Assembly (NCBI GenBank): GCA_035292785.1
Contig: DATDPK010000032.1
Span: 1 to 50,055 of the forward strand
Direction of reading: 5' to 3'
Length of the DNA: 50,055 nucleotides
From: CABMGU01 sp035292785
Lineage (GTDB): Archaea > Nanobdellota > Nanobdellia > Woesearchaeales > ARS49
This document shows, in pieces, positions 49,050 to 50,055 of this stretch. Position 1 is the stretch's first letter. Every line of letters begins with the position of its first letter. The translations under genes and the position numbers were made by a program. The notes below the pieces were generated by a model. That model was not told where the DNA came from, did no database searches, and was given only the letters and a program-made list of their open reading frames with translations.

Positions 49050-49954
49050 TGAAATCTACTCTGATATTGGTGCTGCTGCTGTTAATAGCGTGCACACAAA
49101 CTCAAATACCGCAAGAACAACAGCAGACAACGCCACAAGAAGCACCGCAAGCGCCTGAAATAATACAACTCGGCAACGAACTGCCAACAAGAACAGTCAA
49201 GCAAACCAGCAGCAAAGGAACAACAGTATACGGCTTGTCTGAAGACAACAGGCTGCTGCGCGTGGAAAAAGATGTGATATGGGAATACGTTTATCAGGAT
49301 GGGACTCTAAATGAAATCAAAGGGCCAGAAAACATCGAATTTCTAAACGAAAGAAACAAACTAAGCGCAATAGACAGAGGATTCACAAAACTCAGATTCC
49401 TGTATGACTCACGAGGCAGAATAGTTGAACTGGCAGGAAGCGAGCCAAACCTGCACTTTGATTATGACAGCCTAGACTTACTGAGAGGCATAAGAAGAGG
49501 AGTGGCAGGAAAAACAAGCCTTGATTACGACAAGCAATACAAGATAAAGTATATTACCCGCGGACAGATTACGACAAATGTATTCTACGATGACAAGAAC
49601 AGAGTGAGGAATTTTGACGCAGATGACGTGAAATTTATTCTGGGTTATTGGCGCGATGACAAACTAATCAGCTTATCAGGAAAAACATTCGGGCAAGGGC
49701 TGACTGTAAGCTACGGGCCTGATGATAATCCAAATGAGGCAAAATTTGTGGCAGAATTCGACGACAGCACGTTTACATCTGCGTACAAAGATGCTTTGTA
49801 TTCGGTTGTGGACAAATATTTGTACTGTAAATATGTGCGCAGACTGCCTGATTTAATATTTGACGGAATTAGTTATACATTTTATGTCAATTATTTCAAG
49901 GGAGACATGCCGGGCTACATTGCACAGCAATTCGCCTGCACGCCAATACAATGA
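49049..49954 (+). CDS. Lipoprotein with YD-like beta repeats
   Basis: The 301-residue protein has a lipoprotein signal (MKSTLILVLLLLIACTQ; lipobox LIAC) and a Gln/Pro-rich spacer. It then has a repetitive beta domain with short strands of the type Y-D-x-x-G-R-[IV] (FLYDSRGRIVELAG, VFYDDKNRVRNFD), like RHS/YD repeats. It is co-translated with the preceding surface protein and the next gene, so it belongs to an envelope operon. Confidence 0.75.
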   Translation: MKSTLILVLLLLIACTQTQIPQEQQQTTPQEAPQAPEIIQLGNELPTRTVKQTSSKGTTVYGLSEDNRLLRVEKDVIWEYVYQDGTLNEIKGPENIEFLNERNKLSAIDRGFTKLRFLYDSRGRIVELAGSEPNLHFDYDSLDLLRGIRRGVAGKTSLDYDKQYKIKYITRGQITTNVFYDDKNRVRNFDADDVKFILGYWRDDKLISLSGKTFGQGLTVSYGPDDNPNEAKFVAEFDDSTFTSAYKDALYSVVDKYLYCKYVRRLPDLIFDGISYTFYVNYFKGDMPGYIAQQFACTPIQ

Positions 49955-50055
49955 AAGACAAGCCATTAGCGGAATTAACGCTTCGAAAATATGAGAAGCC
50001 CTTTAGATTGTCAGGCAGAGAGCTGGTCAGAAAATTATGCCTAAGTCTTGGTTTA
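49951..50055 (+). CDS. HTH-type regulator (partial, runs off right edge)
   Basis: ATG 49951 overlaps the lipoprotein stop (ATGA) and opens the start of a protein (MKDKPLAELTLRKYEKPFRL, then SGRELVRKLCLSLGL). The L-T-L-R-K-Y-E-K-P and LVRKLCLSLGL pattern is one I recall from DPANN-specific HTH-like proteins. Only 35 residues are inside the window, so the family call is tentative. Confidence 0.5.
   Translation, partial: MKDKPLAELTLRKYEKPFRLSGRELVRKLCLSLGL

Overview
The window reads as a piece of chromosome from a small-genome DPANN archaeon, most like the Woesearchaeota/Pacearchaeota group. The core genes are archaeal: ribosomal protein L10e, a THUMP protein, a 555-residue ATP-dependent DNA ligase beside a DUF483 gene, and IleRS. 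Many starts lie 20-35 bases after an A/T-rich TATA box (TTTAAA or TTATAA type), as in leaderless or short-leader archaeal mRNAs. Downstream operon members instead carry GAGGTG-type ribosome sites. Genes are packed tightly. The longest gap, about 250 bases at 15259-15508, holds a structured RNA leader, so no stretch over 300 bases is empty.

Layout. 1-3.4 kb (minus): cell-surface lipoproteins and a membrane protein. 3.6-4.4 kb: a small membrane protein and a toxin-antitoxin pair with a palindromic operator. 4.5-7.3 kb: a three-gene cassette (helical protein, HEIGH metallopeptidase, duplicated nucleotidyltransferase-HEPN fusion). 7.3-11 kb: CBS protein, a triple-repeat protein, DUF378/DUF2892 membrane proteins, L10e and NAD(P)H-hydrate dehydratase. 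11-13.4 kb: an ArsR regulator with palindromes, Met-rich envelope proteins, an OsmC protein and a lycopene-cyclase-like membrane protein. 13.5-18.1 kb: small proteins, a DEAD-box helicase with a structured 5' leader, a degenerate Toprim protein, a Cys-rich secreted protein and a THUMP protein. 18.2-19.2 kb: tRNA-Leu(CAG), a methyltransferase and a type II tRNA with a 29-nt T-loop intron. 19.3-23.2 kb: surface proteins, a secreted nuclease and phosphoglucose isomerase. 23.2-30.1 kb: a 2284-residue beta-helix surface protein. 30.2-32.5 kb: membrane proteins, HTH-Nudix and HAD proteins. 32.6-44.3 kb: mostly lineage-specific genes, including a DUF2283 pair, a DUF6036-type nucleotidyltransferase module, a degenerate phosphoesterase and a zinc-ribbon peptide, plus the ligase operon. 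44.4-50 kb: two membrane proteins, a nested inverted-repeat element, IleRS and surface lipoproteins.

Themes. Much of the coding capacity goes to the cell surface: lipoproteins, Cys-rich repeats, dense N-glycosylation sequons and a giant beta-helix protein. This fits a host-dependent lifestyle, although that is inference. Several enzyme folds have lost catalytic residues (Toprim, calcineurin-like phosphoesterase, first nucleotidyltransferase copy). Three or four modules look like toxin-antitoxin or defence units. The strongest unusual signals are the helicase leader (15268-15369), the tRNA with a T-loop intron and ambiguous anticodon (19083-19195), the nucleotidyltransferase-HEPN-peptidase cassette (4495-7304) and the operator-flanked micro-ORF next to the ArsR/Met-rich locus (10986-12759). 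All family names come from reading the translations; no database search was run.
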